From the NCBI GenBank assembly GCA_036736205.1, contig DAINMX010000038.1, positions 1 through 37,312 on the forward strand: 37,312 nucleotides of DNA. The letters run 5' to 3'. This document shows, piece after piece, positions 17,245-24,835 of the stretch. Position numbers and translations under genes: made by a program. The stretch's first letter is position 1, and the number at the start of each line of letters is the position of its first letter. The stretch is from XYA12-FULL-58-9 sp001798605 (GTDB lineage: Bacteria; Myxococcota; XYA12-FULL-58-9). The notes beneath the pieces were generated by a model. It was not told the DNA's origin. It searched no databases and saw only the letters and a list, made by a program, of their open reading frames with translations.

Positions 17245-18344
17245 TCGAACACCCCCAGAGCCCCGAGCAGGCCGAGCACAGGCCCGCCCACGTACAAGAC
17301 GACCGGCGCCACGTCGAGCACGTCGAGACGTTGATTGTCGGCGCTGGCCGGCGCGACATCGAGCACCACGCCGCCGCCAACCAAGAGCGCCCCCACACCA
17401 ATCCACGCCAAGCGCCGCCAAAACCGCTGTGAATCTTCCACGGCGGCGACCGCGGCCGCGCTCGGCAGGAGCAGAGCCACGACCGTGGTAGACCGGCCCT
17501 CGGTCAGGGCCACGGTGGCGCTATAGGAGCTGCCATCGGCGGCTAAAACCTCGAGGCGTTTGCCGCAGGCCGACGCCTCAAACGTGCCCGGGGCGGGCCC
17601 GAGCAGCTCGCCGTCGAGCCGGGCTTCCGCTTGCACGAGCGCACCGTCGGGTGTTTTCGGCTGCACCTCCAGCTTTGCCAATCGCGGCTCGGGTTGAACG
17701 GTCTCCTGGCGCTCCTGACCCTGATTGACGGTGAGCTCCAACCGCAGCGGCTTGAAGCATGGCGCATCGGTGGTGACGATGTGTACACCGGCGCTGACGC
17801 GGTGACTGGCCACTGGCGCTTTCACCGTCGGTTCGTCGTCGATGCGCAGCCCGAGCTTAGGGGGCACGGTGTCGAGCCCAAGCCATCCGAAAGGCGGCAG
17901 GGCCTTGATCGCCATCTCCGACACGACCGTTGGCAATGCATCCAACAGGTCATCGACACTGGCTCCGCGCAACCGCCGGTCGCTCTGGGCGGCCACGCTG
18001 GCGCGCTTGATGTCGACGAGCTTGAGGTGAAGCATGCGGCTCTCGCCCAGAAGCGAGACACTGCCCAAGACGAGGAAATCCACGCCCAACGCGCCGCCGA
18101 TATCGGCGGCGCAGGCGATCTCGGAGCAGCCCAACAGATCGCGTTGCTTCTCGAGCGCCAACATCGCCTGGATGTCGGCCTGGGAGACGACCGACACGCC
18201 TGGCAAGCTGCGAAGCTCGGCCACCACGGCTTCGGTGAGCGCGTCGGCGGTCTTTTTCTCGATTCCCTCGGTGGCAGAGAGCGGCATGACCGCAACCTCG
18301 GTGGAACCGATGGCCGCCACCAGCAGCGCGAGCCACATCGTCAT
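17241..18344 (-). CDS. CsgG/TolB-like protein with PEGA-type region
   Basis: A 367-residue exported protein. Seen: signal peptide MTMWLALLVAAIGS, then a domain starting VAVMPLSATEGIEKKTADAL with LSVVSQADIQAML-type and ADIGGALGVDFLVLGSVS motifs. Next comes a PEGA-like beta-sandwich (SHRVSAGVHIVTTDAP; second copy around SYSATVALTEG). Two C-terminal hydrophobic helices follow near residues 310-330 and 345-365. Family knowledge: the 'vaVlpf...........vs..di...l......d..ia..iG..lgvd.lv.Gsv' text is typical of the CsgG/FlgT/DUF-type penicillin-binding-associated LpoB-like fold that is abundant in Myxococcota. I chose the ATG at 18344 because AGGAG lies ten bases upstream. The frame continues 39 codons up without features. 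Function unknown, envelope-associated. Confidence 0.8.
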   Translation of the reverse strand: MTMWLALLVAAIGSTEVAVMPLSATEGIEKKTADALTEAVVAELRSLPGVSVVSQADIQAMLALEKQRDLLGCSEIACAADIGGALGVDFLVLGSVSLLGESRMLHLKLVDIKRASVAAQSDRRLRGASVDDLLDALPTVVSEMAIKALPPFGWLGLDTVPPKLGLRIDDEPTVKAPVASHRVSAGVHIVTTDAPCFKPLRLELTVNQGQERQETVQPEPRLAKLEVQPKTPDGALVQAEARLDGELLGPAPGTFEASACGKRLEVLAADGSSYSATVALTEGRSTTVVALLLPSAAAVAAVEDSQRFWRRLAWIGVGALLVGGGVVLDVAPASADNQRLDVLDVAPVVLYVGGPVLGLLGALGVFE

Positions 18345-18564
18345 AGTGTCGCTTCTCCTTATTCGCTTGCGGGCGTACGCGATGGCATTTATCACAACCC
18401 TGCGCGCAGGCAACACGCATCCACGCGCAACGCTACATCCCCTTGTTGTTGAAGTATCCATGCCAACAGTGTCGTGCAGAATCGTGTGGTGAATATTTTC
18501 AAGAAATTTGACGTCACACCGGCCAAGCGATCAATTGAAGCGGTTGAGAAGGCAAAAAATATAG

Positions 18565-19161
18565 ATGACACCTCTGATTCGACTCTCGTTTCTTATCGTT
18601 TTGTCTCTCGCTTCATGGGGATGTGGCACGTTTTCGGTGCTCAGGCCCGCTGATAACCTCCGCGCAGGCCAGGTTGAACTTTCTGGGGGCGCTGCGTTCA
18701 ATTCGCTTCCGGAGGCGGTATTCGTTGGACAAGCAAATGTGGGAATCACTGATTGGCTGGAACTCGGTGGTCAATACGAAATCTACAGTGCCGTGGGTTG
18801 GACGCGCTTTGGATTGCTAAATACGGATAACCATGGAATCGCCGTTGCTCTAACGGTGGGCGGTGGGGCAGCCCAGATCTGGGACAGTTTGAACACCGAT
18901 GAGTGGTCGGACTTTGAAGGTGCTGTTTTCGGAGGTGTCACACTCGGCAGACATTTCGGCGTCATTGAACCCTACGTCGGCTATCGAATCTTTTACTTTC
19001 CAGGCTTGGAAACCACAATACAGACAATCAAGGGAGGTTTGCGGTTCACTGGTTGGGAGACCGTATTTCTCGGGGTTGAAGGAGGGGCCACGGTTCACCA
19101 TGCGCTACTTACGCTTGGCGAAGGGGCGCTTGTCGTTGGATTGAAACTGGGAGGCGGGTAG
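18565..19161 (+). CDS. Small barrel-like lipoprotein
   Basis: A 198-residue exported protein. Seen: signal peptide MTPLIRLSFLIVLSLASWGC with lipobox SWGC, then short alternating strands rich in Gly and aromatic residues (ELGGQYEIYSAVGW, GGVTLGRHFGV, PYVGYRIFYF) as in an eight-stranded outer-membrane barrel. Family knowledge: lipidated barrel-like proteins of this size occur in Myxococcota, with no assigned role. It is divergent from the CsgG/PEGA-type gene across about 220 bases. TTGACG at 18508-18513 is a possible -35 but the matching -10 (TCAATT) is weak. The start has no strong ribosome site near it. Confidence 0.75.
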   Translation: MTPLIRLSFLIVLSLASWGCGTFSVLRPADNLRAGQVELSGGAAFNSLPEAVFVGQANVGITDWLELGGQYEIYSAVGWTRFGLLNTDNHGIAVALTVGGGAAQIWDSLNTDEWSDFEGAVFGGVTLGRHFGVIEPYVGYRIFYFPGLETTIQTIKGGLRFTGWETVFLGVEGGATVHHALLTLGEGALVVGLKLGGG

Positions 19162-19195
19162 GGTTCGTCCTGCAGGAGTCGAAACGGAACGGACC

Positions 19196-20782
19196 TTACC
19201 AATGCACCACAAGATAACGTAGGTCGAAGCCGTCTGTCGCATCGTAGTAGACGATGTGCGTCCTCCCCGTCTTGTCTATGACCATATCCGGACTACGACC
19301 CGTGCTGATGCCACCATCGTCAAGGAGTTGGTGCTGCCAGAGCGCGCCATCGTGCCAGACATAATTGAGGCCATTGGTATTGCGATAGGCGATATGGGGG
19401 CGGTCGTTCGCATCGAGCTCCATGGCCGGCTCGAGAGCGCTGGTGCTCGATTCGTAGGTTGATACATCCCAAGCAAAGCCATTGAAACGGCGGTAGGTCC
19501 CGTCATCGTCCGCGAAGTGGGGATAGTCCCAACGATCGAGCTCGAGATTGTCTTCACCTGTCGTCGAAGCTTGAGGGAACTCCCAAAAGCCTGAGGCTGG
19601 ATTGAGAAAGTAATACAGATCGTACGTTCCGTAATCGGCAGAGAAATGCGGTACGTTCTGTGTGGTGTAGCGCAAAGCTGTTGCGTGGTCGGCTTTGATG
19701 GGAGCCTCAATGCCGGCGAGGATCGGCAGGCTCAACCAAGATGACCCTGGTTTGCGGACATAGTGGAGATTATCGCCGCTCCGGTCCGACACGATGACGC
19801 TCGGCACCCCGTCGTTGTCAAAGCGAAAAGCCGTCGGGAAGGAGGTATTGGCACCGACCAACACGGTCTCGATGTTCCAGGTGCCGTTGTGCAATTGGGC
19901 AAACCGGGTCAAGCGGCCCGGATTGTCCGGATCATCGACACCGTAGACGATGGTTGGGGCACGGTCCACTGGTGCCACGAGGATGGTGGGATCATACCCC
20001 GCCGTATCGGCGCTCACCCCCACGCCATCGACGGAGGTCTTCGACCAGGTCTGCCCATCAAAAACGGCATAGCGCAGCACAGTTGGCGCGATTGCATAGG
20101 CAATGTGCACTGAGCCATCCATGGCGACGGCGATGGAGTTCTTCTGTGGCCGCACGTCATAGGTACCCTCCACCGTGACCACCTGCTCGGTGGATGCGAC
20201 GTCGCAGGCCTCGCCATTGAAACAGCTACCGGTGACACACGGCACCGAGTTGGTCCAGGCGCGGCAATCGTTGCCAATGACTGTCCTGCGGCACTCGCGA
20301 ATGGTCCCGTCGGTGCACTCAGTCTCCCCAATGGTGGAACAATCGTTGATACAGGTACCGCAGCTCTCCGTGTCGGCACAGAACTCGTTGGGGCAGTCCG
20401 ACCATTCAAGCCAATGTCGGCAGCCATTGCTATCCACCCCACAAACGCGCGCCTGACCGCCGCTGCATTCGCTGTCACCGGCCGCCACGCACTCGTGTGT
20501 GCATGCATCACATCCATGCTCGCAAGCAACGCACTCGGGTGGACAATATCCGCCGGTGCCCGCACAATCCGGTGGGATTGCCTCGCAGGCGCCTGCAATA
20601 CAGGCCTCGCAGATTCCACAGTCCGCGTGATTGTAGCACTGCTCCGGTTCGGTACAGGTCACCAGTGCAATTGCTGCCAGCATGGTTATGCCACGCGACA
20701 GGATCAGTGTTCCGTCAACTTGGAAACTCAACTTTCGTACAAAGGAAGTCACGACAGGGAATCTACTCGAGGAAACACCCAT
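19196..20782 (-). CDS. Cys-rich lipoprotein with beta-propeller
   Basis: About 528 residues. Seen: hydrophobic stretch MLAAIALVTCTEP with lipobox ALVTC, then about 130 residues holding some 20 Cys in EGF-like or bb3-like spacing (CGICEACIAGAC, CEHGCDACTHEC). The rest is a set of repeated units of the form HIAYA.......L.Y......W (for example VHIAYAIAPTVLRYAVFDG, PHIAYRNTNGLNYVWHDG, THIVYYDATDGFDLRYLV), that is, BNR/Asp-box-like propeller blades. Family knowledge: such proteins are surface-exposed in Myxococcota. Function unknown. The start is uncertain: I use the ATG at 20782, but the frame begins at 20857, and the ATG at 20683 alone would leave no charged n-region. The divergent sigma-factor gene starts at 20939. 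Confidence 0.8.
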   Translation of the reverse strand: MGVSSSRFPVVTSFVRKLSFQVDGTLILSRGITMLAAIALVTCTEPEQCYNHADCGICEACIAGACEAIPPDCAGTGGYCPPECVACEHGCDACTHECVAAGDSECSGGQARVCGVDSNGCRHWLEWSDCPNEFCADTESCGTCINDCSTIGETECTDGTIRECRRTVIGNDCRAWTNSVPCVTGSCFNGEACDVASTEQVVTVEGTYDVRPQKNSIAVAMDGSVHIAYAIAPTVLRYAVFDGQTWSKTSVDGVGVSADTAGYDPTILVAPVDRAPTIVYGVDDPDNPGRLTRFAQLHNGTWNIETVLVGANTSFPTAFRFDNDGVPSVIVSDRSGDNLHYVRKPGSSWLSLPILAGIEAPIKADHATALRYTTQNVPHFSADYGTYDLYYFLNPASGFWEFPQASTTGEDNLELDRWDYPHFADDDGTYRRFNGFAWDVSTYESSTSALEPAMELDANDRPHIAYRNTNGLNYVWHDGALWQHQLLDDGGISTGRSPDMVIDKTGRTHIVYYDATDGFDLRYLVVHW

Positions 20783-20938
20783 AGCACCAGGTCCACGAGG
20801 ATGAGTCGAATGAATCCGTTCGCTCCAAAAACAAATGTGATAATAGTTGGTTTCCATTTCAGGCGGCGCACCCTCTATTTGGTGAGACGTGGTGCCGTTT
20901 GTGAGAGAACAACTCGATCACCTTTTGCAAGAGTGGCA

Positions 20939-21529
20939 ATGGCGCTACGCGACGACAAATGGACCGAAAACGTGATCGCGGGCTTGAGAGCCGGCGATCA
21001 GGCTGCTCGGCGCGAGTTCTGGCACGGCTACTGGGATGGAATCCACGCGGTCTGTGCGGGCGTCCTGGGTGACGGCCTGTCTGCCACTGAAGTGGCCACC
21101 GAGGTCATGGCCGACTTCATGTGTCGGTGGGTCCACCAGCTCAACCATCCGACGGCGGCCTGGAGTTATCTCAGGCTCATTGCCGCGCGTCGGGCGGCCA
21201 AAGAGCGCGATGATCAAGCTCATTCCATCTTCATCGACATGGACTGCTTCTGCGCCGAGGCGGAGCTCTCCCCTGAGGAGGCTATGGCTGACCAACAGCT
21301 CTTGCCGCTTCTGCAACAGTGCCTGGGTCAACTGCGCCCCAAGGCTCAACGTGCACTCAAGTTGCGTTTTTACAGTGATCTCACCCACGAGGAAATTGGC
21401 AACCTCCTCGGGGGCTCGAAGCAGTACATTGGCCAGCTCGTACGCCAGTGCCTGTCTGCACTGCGACGGTGCGTGCAAAAGGAACAACGGCGGCAAATGC
21501 TGGAGAGGGCAGAGATGGGACGAGCATGA
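20939..21529 (+). CDS. ECF-type RNA polymerase sigma factor
   Basis: A 196-residue sigma-70 family protein. Seen: region 2-like part (VIAGLRAGDQAARREFW, VMADFMCRWVHQLNHPTAAWSYLRLIAARRA), a linker, and region 4 (LRPKAQRALKLRFYSDLTHEEIGNLLG then SKQYIGQLVRQCLSALRR, a helix-turn-helix). Family knowledge: this two-domain layout without regions 1 and 3 is that of ECF sigma factors, which direct polymerase to envelope-stress or development promoters and are held by a partner anti-sigma. The frame is open far upstream, but homology begins at the ATG at 20939. The stop overlaps the start of the next gene (ATGA), the classic coupling of a sigma/anti-sigma pair. Confidence 0.9.
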   Translation: MALRDDKWTENVIAGLRAGDQAARREFWHGYWDGIHAVCAGVLGDGLSATEVATEVMADFMCRWVHQLNHPTAAWSYLRLIAARRAAKERDDQAHSIFIDMDCFCAEAELSPEEAMADQQLLPLLQQCLGQLRPKAQRALKLRFYSDLTHEEIGNLLGGSKQYIGQLVRQCLSALRRCVQKEQRRQMLERAEMGRA

Positions 21530-22335
21530 CAGCGACGAACTTCGAGACCCTAGAGGAGACGCGGCAGGACCAGCTCATCGCGGCTCGCCTCAAACGACGG
21601 CACGAACGGCATTGCCCCGAGCTGGAGGATCTCGCACTGGTCTATGATGGCAAAGCGTTGCCAGAGCAAATCGTGGCGGCAGCTCAGCATTTGCAGGAGT
21701 GTTCCGATTGCGTGGCCGCGGTGCACCTACTGCGGTCAATGGACGCGCCCGCAGCTCCCGCTCGAGCTCCAACTCGCATCGGGCAAAAATGGCCATGGCT
21801 GAATATGCAGAGGCTTGCCTTTGCTGCGACTGGACTGCTCCTGCTCTTCGGGACGACGTGGGTCGCGCTCCAAAGCTCGTCAGTGAATCCGATCCGCTCC
21901 ACTCTGGTTTCCAAGGGCGGTGGTGACTCGATAGCCATCGCTGTGCGTCGTGGAGAAGAGCGATTTGTGGCCCAACCCACCACGCCGCTTTTCGAAGGGG
22001 ACCTTCTGGGGTTTTTCTATTCCGCCGTTGAGCCGGGATATTTGCTTCTGCTCAACGTCGACGAAGAAGGCAGCTCGTCAAGAGTGTTCCCGGTCCGTGG
22101 AGTCGTAAGTGGCGAAATCGAAGCAGGACAGAACGTGAATCTGCCCGATGGCGGCATCATGCGTGCCGGACCCGGATGCGAGTGGTTGGTGGCTGTATTC
22201 TCCCAACAACCACTCCCCATCAAGTCGGTGGAGGAACTGGTCGGCAGCGCTGCCCAAGACAGTGGACCAGAGTGTCAATGGCCAATGGTTGCCTTCACTG
22301 GGGCGCGCACCGTCTCGGTCTTTCGCCTTCAATAA
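21526..22335 (+). CDS. Zinc-finger anti-sigma factor with DUF4384-like domain
   Basis: A 269-residue inner-membrane protein. Seen: a cytoplasmic N-terminus with CPELEDLALVYDGKALPE and then HLQECSDC (HxxxCxxC, the ZAS zinc motif), one membrane helix (residues about 90-115, AFAATGLLLLFGTTWVAL), and an outward domain with a GDLLGFFYSAVEPGYLLLLNVDEEG core. Family knowledge: ZAS anti-sigma factors bind ECF sigma factors and release them on a signal. The outward part resembles DUF4384 domains, which are commonly found beside caspase-like proteins in Myxococcota. Start codon chosen at 21526 because it overlaps the sigma stop. The caspase-like gene begins 11 bases after this stop, so the three form one operon. 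Confidence 0.85.
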   Translation: MTATNFETLEETRQDQLIAARLKRRHERHCPELEDLALVYDGKALPEQIVAAAQHLQECSDCVAAVHLLRSMDAPAAPARAPTRIGQKWPWLNMQRLAFAATGLLLLFGTTWVALQSSSVNPIRSTLVSKGGGDSIAIAVRRGEERFVAQPTTPLFEGDLLGFFYSAVEPGYLLLLNVDEEGSSSRVFPVRGVVSGEIEAGQNVNLPDGGIMRAGPGCEWLVAVFSQQPLPIKSVEELVGSAAQDSGPECQWPMVAFTGARTVSVFRLQ

Positions 22336-22346
22336 TAGAGGACATC

Positions 22347-23984
22347 GTGCGGCACCTGTTGTTCGTCTTGATTGTATGTCTCTTCACCGCAGTGCCGTCG
22401 CCGGCCGCGGCGGTGACCGTGCGCTATGCCATGGTGATTGGGAACAACACCGGCGTCGATGCAGACGGCCAACAGCCATTCTCGAAACTCCAGTTTGCCC
22501 AACGAGAGGCACAACGTCTGCGCGACCAACTGGTTGCCCTCGCCAACTTCGATCGCTCACCAGAGCGCACCATCCTGCTCACGGGCGGCACTCGCGCGCA
22601 GGTTTATGAGGCGGCCCAGGCCCTGGCCAAACAAAAACTTGCTGACCTGCAAACATTTGGGAAGATCGAAACTTTGTTTGCATTCTTCTTCACTGGCCAC
22701 GGTCTCAACGGCCGCCTGCTACTCGCAGACGGACCGCTCACGGGGGCGGACCTCGGGGAGATCTTTCGTTCTGTGGGCGCAGATCTGAACGTCAGCGTCT
22801 TTGATGCTTGCTACAGCGGCAGCCTCGAGCCGGGGGCCATGTCAACCAAGGGTATTGAGATGACCCCAGGCCTCAACATCTTCCGGGCTTTGCCGGAACA
22901 GGTGCTCACCGCCGAGGGAAGCGTTTGGTTTGTGTCCAGTGCCGCAGATCAAGTCAGTTATGAGGACGAGAACCTCGGTGGCGTCTTTACCCATTTCTTC
23001 ATTGAGGCCTTGGCCAAGGCACAGCGGGATGGGCCGGGTATTACCTTGGAGAGAGTGTGGCACTACGCGCGGGAAAAGACCGTAGAACACACAGCGCGTC
23101 GTGGACGGCGGCAGGAACCCCAACAATTCGTCACAAACCTCAAGGAGACCGGACCGTTCTATTTCAGTTTTCCGGGCCGTCGCACCGCCAGGTTGATCCT
23201 CGGCGAGGCGGTGGGCGGGCGATTCCTCTTGAGCTACGCCGATGGTCAACTCACCGAGCGTCTCGTAAAAAAACCAGGGGTGAGGCGCGAGATGCTGGTC
23301 TATCCAGGAACAGCTCACCTCTTGCTCTTGGAAGAGGGGAAGATCTTGTTGCGAGAAGAGCTGACATTTGTCGATGGAGGAGAGGTGGCGTTGAGCTCAA
23401 CGGCGGATGTTGCAATCCACACCTCTTTGGGAGAACGCATCGAAAGCATCTGGGTCAAAGGGGCCAGTGCCCAGACCCTCCATGCCAGTCGAACCGCCGC
23501 CGGCGCATCCGTATCTGTGGGAGCGTCCTACCGTTACAGTCTGCCACATCCAGGCCTGCTGTCTCCGTCGCACCAAACCGGTGCTACCTTACGCCTCGAT
23601 TATGATTGGCTGCTGGCAAGCCTGTTCGTAGGTTACGGGCGCGCTGCTGAGCAATTCGACTCTTGGTCATACGAAGCAGACGCGTTCGTGCTCGCGGCTC
23701 AACTCGGGCTGGCGAAGAACCTATCTATGATGCGCCTAAGCGGTAGCCTGAGCGTCGGGGCATCGGCGTATTGGCAACGGTACGACAACGGCCGCCAACG
23801 CCAGAGCTGGGCCTTTGAACCTGCCGTTGTGGCGAGCGTCCTGCTCCCCAACGACGGATTGCTTGGGGTTGAGTTAAGCGCGAGCACGGGGCCGACGTTG
23901 TTACCCGGCGTCGGGCGATCCGCAGGCTATCATTGGGCGATGAACCTCGATATCGCTGCCGCGCTCATAGTGCGAGTTTGGTAG
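22347..23984 (+). CDS. Exported caspase-like protein with barrel-like tail
   Basis: A 545-residue protein. Seen: GTG start at 22347 (AGAGGA five bases before), signal peptide VRHLLFVLIVCLFTAVPSPAAA, then a peptidase C14 (caspase/metacaspase) domain: RYAMVIGNNTG first strand, catalytic His in FFFTGHGLNG, catalytic Cys in VFDACYSG, then a long helix-strand part to about residue 280. The remainder is beta-rich and the last 130 residues look like barrel strands (LSVGASAYWQRY, NDGLLGVELSASTG, AALIVRVW). Family knowledge: caspase-like proteins with GHG and DAC-SG dyads are cysteine proteases. DUF4384 proteins and sigma-70 genes are recurrent neighbours. Inference: a regulated, exported or outer-membrane-anchored protease under the adjacent sigma/anti-sigma pair. 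Activity and site are unproven. Confidence 0.85.
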   Translation: MRHLLFVLIVCLFTAVPSPAAAVTVRYAMVIGNNTGVDADGQQPFSKLQFAQREAQRLRDQLVALANFDRSPERTILLTGGTRAQVYEAAQALAKQKLADLQTFGKIETLFAFFFTGHGLNGRLLLADGPLTGADLGEIFRSVGADLNVSVFDACYSGSLEPGAMSTKGIEMTPGLNIFRALPEQVLTAEGSVWFVSSAADQVSYEDENLGGVFTHFFIEALAKAQRDGPGITLERVWHYAREKTVEHTARRGRRQEPQQFVTNLKETGPFYFSFPGRRTARLILGEAVGGRFLLSYADGQLTERLVKKPGVRREMLVYPGTAHLLLLEEGKILLREELTFVDGGEVALSSTADVAIHTSLGERIESIWVKGASAQTLHASRTAAGASVSVGASYRYSLPHPGLLSPSHQTGATLRLDYDWLLASLFVGYGRAAEQFDSWSYEADAFVLAAQLGLAKNLSMMRLSGSLSVGASAYWQRYDNGRQRQSWAFEPAVVASVLLPNDGLLGVELSASTGPTLLPGVGRSAGYHWAMNLDIAAALIVRVW

Positions 23985-24077
23985 CGCGTTTGCGGGTTCA
24001 GAACACCCCACCTCTCTGGGGGTATACTGGCCGTGTGCAAGTCATCGCCACCGGATTGCCCACACGGGGATCGAGCC

Positions 24078-24097
24078 ATGCCCTGTTATGCCCTGTT
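24078..24097. repeat. Tandem 10-bp duplication
   Basis: ATGCCCTGTT occurs twice in a row, at 24078-24087 and 24088-24097. The second copy overlaps the stop codon of the PIN-domain gene (TAA on the minus strand, 24096-24098). Probably a slippage duplication at a gene end. Confidence 0.7.
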
Positions 24098-24533
24098 ACA
24101 CCGCCAACGGGTCAACGGGCTCCACGAAGGGGAATCGATGAAAATCCGTGTCCCGCGTGTAGATGCGATGAATGCCGTGCTCTTTCATCAGAATGGCGAT
24201 GTGGGCGTCGTGAAGCAGATTGCCTCTGAGATCTGGCACCTCATTCATTACGGTACGCGCGACTTCGGCATGTCCCTCGGTGGCAACGAGCACTTTGAGA
24301 GAGCTCGCGGCGAGCAACGCGTCGATGAAAGTCCATGCCTGTGGTGCCGACCATGGCCGGACAAACACGCGGGGATGAGTAACCACCCGTACGAACTCGT
24401 AGACAATGCTCCATGTGAGATGCCAGGGGAGAATCTCCGCGCGCCATCCGAGAAGAAGCGCGCGGCAGCGCGTATGCTCAGGTGCGCGCTCATCGGCAGC
24501 ATAAACGAGCACATTCGTGTCGACGACAAACAC
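24096..24533 (-). CDS. vapC: PIN-domain toxin VapC
   Basis: A 145-residue PIN-domain ribonuclease, the toxin of a type II toxin-antitoxin pair. Seen: all acidic active-site positions are present: D5 in VVDTNVLVY, E in the VYEFVRVVTH helix (about residue 46), D in HDAHIAIL (about residue 108), and D in TRDTDFHRF (about 127). The length is normal for VapC. Start is GTG at 24533, which overlaps the last base of the antitoxin stop codon, so translation of toxin is coupled to antitoxin. Family knowledge: VapC toxins cleave tRNA or rRNA and are neutralised by VapB. The toxin looks intact, unlike many genes nearby, so the pair is probably functional. Confidence 0.9.
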   Translation of the reverse strand: MFVVDTNVLVYAADERAPEHTRCRALLLGWRAEILPWHLTWSIVYEFVRVVTHPRVFVRPWSAPQAWTFIDALLAASSLKVLVATEGHAEVARTVMNEVPDLRGNLLHDAHIAILMKEHGIHRIYTRDTDFHRFPFVEPVDPLAV

Positions 24534-24760
24534 TACCGTCCCTCCATGGCCTGGTAGAGCGCCTCGCGATCGGCGATATCGACACGTGCGCCCCCTGTGT
24601 CCACGGTTGGCAGAGGTGGGAGTCGACTCAGTTTGACCTCCTCATCAAGGAAGCGTCTCAGCGCGGCTTCAACAAGCTCCGACATCGTTCTGCCTCTTGT
24701 GGCCGCGGCACGTTTGAGCTTGCGCATCACAGGGTCGGCGATGACCAATGTCGTCTTCAT
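24533..24760 (-). CDS. vapB: Ribbon-helix-helix antitoxin VapB
   Basis: A 75-residue antitoxin. Seen: N-terminal strand MKTTLVIADPVMRKLKR followed by AATRGRTMSELVEAALRRFL, the ribbon-helix-helix DNA-binding fold, and an acidic tail (VDIADREALYQAMEGR) that would fill the toxin active site. I chose the ATG at 24760 because the strand begins there. The frame also begins at an ATG four codons earlier. CATAACGTATG just upstream (minus strand, near 24765-24775) is a short inverted repeat and a candidate operator. Family knowledge: such antitoxins repress their own operon with the toxin as co-repressor. The pair lies about 75 bases downstream of the 1254-residue lipoprotein on the same strand. Confidence 0.85.
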   Translation of the reverse strand: MKTTLVIADPVMRKLKRAAATRGRTMSELVEAALRRFLDEEVKLSRLPPLPTVDTGGARVDIADREALYQAMEGR

Positions 24761-24835
24761 ATGGACAAGCATACGTTATGTACGGAAATATGGCAATATC
24801 GGTAGCAAGCCCACAAGCCCAGCGTCGGCGGATGT

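Noticed and set aside
18508..18536. TTGACG with TCAATT at 17-base spacing before the small lipoprotein gene
   Set aside because: The -10 matches only three of six bases; not listed as a promoter.
23992..24030. Possible terminator hairpin (CCCCA-CCTCTC-TGGGG) between the caspase-like gene and vapC
   Set aside because: Short stem and no T-run, so too weak to call.
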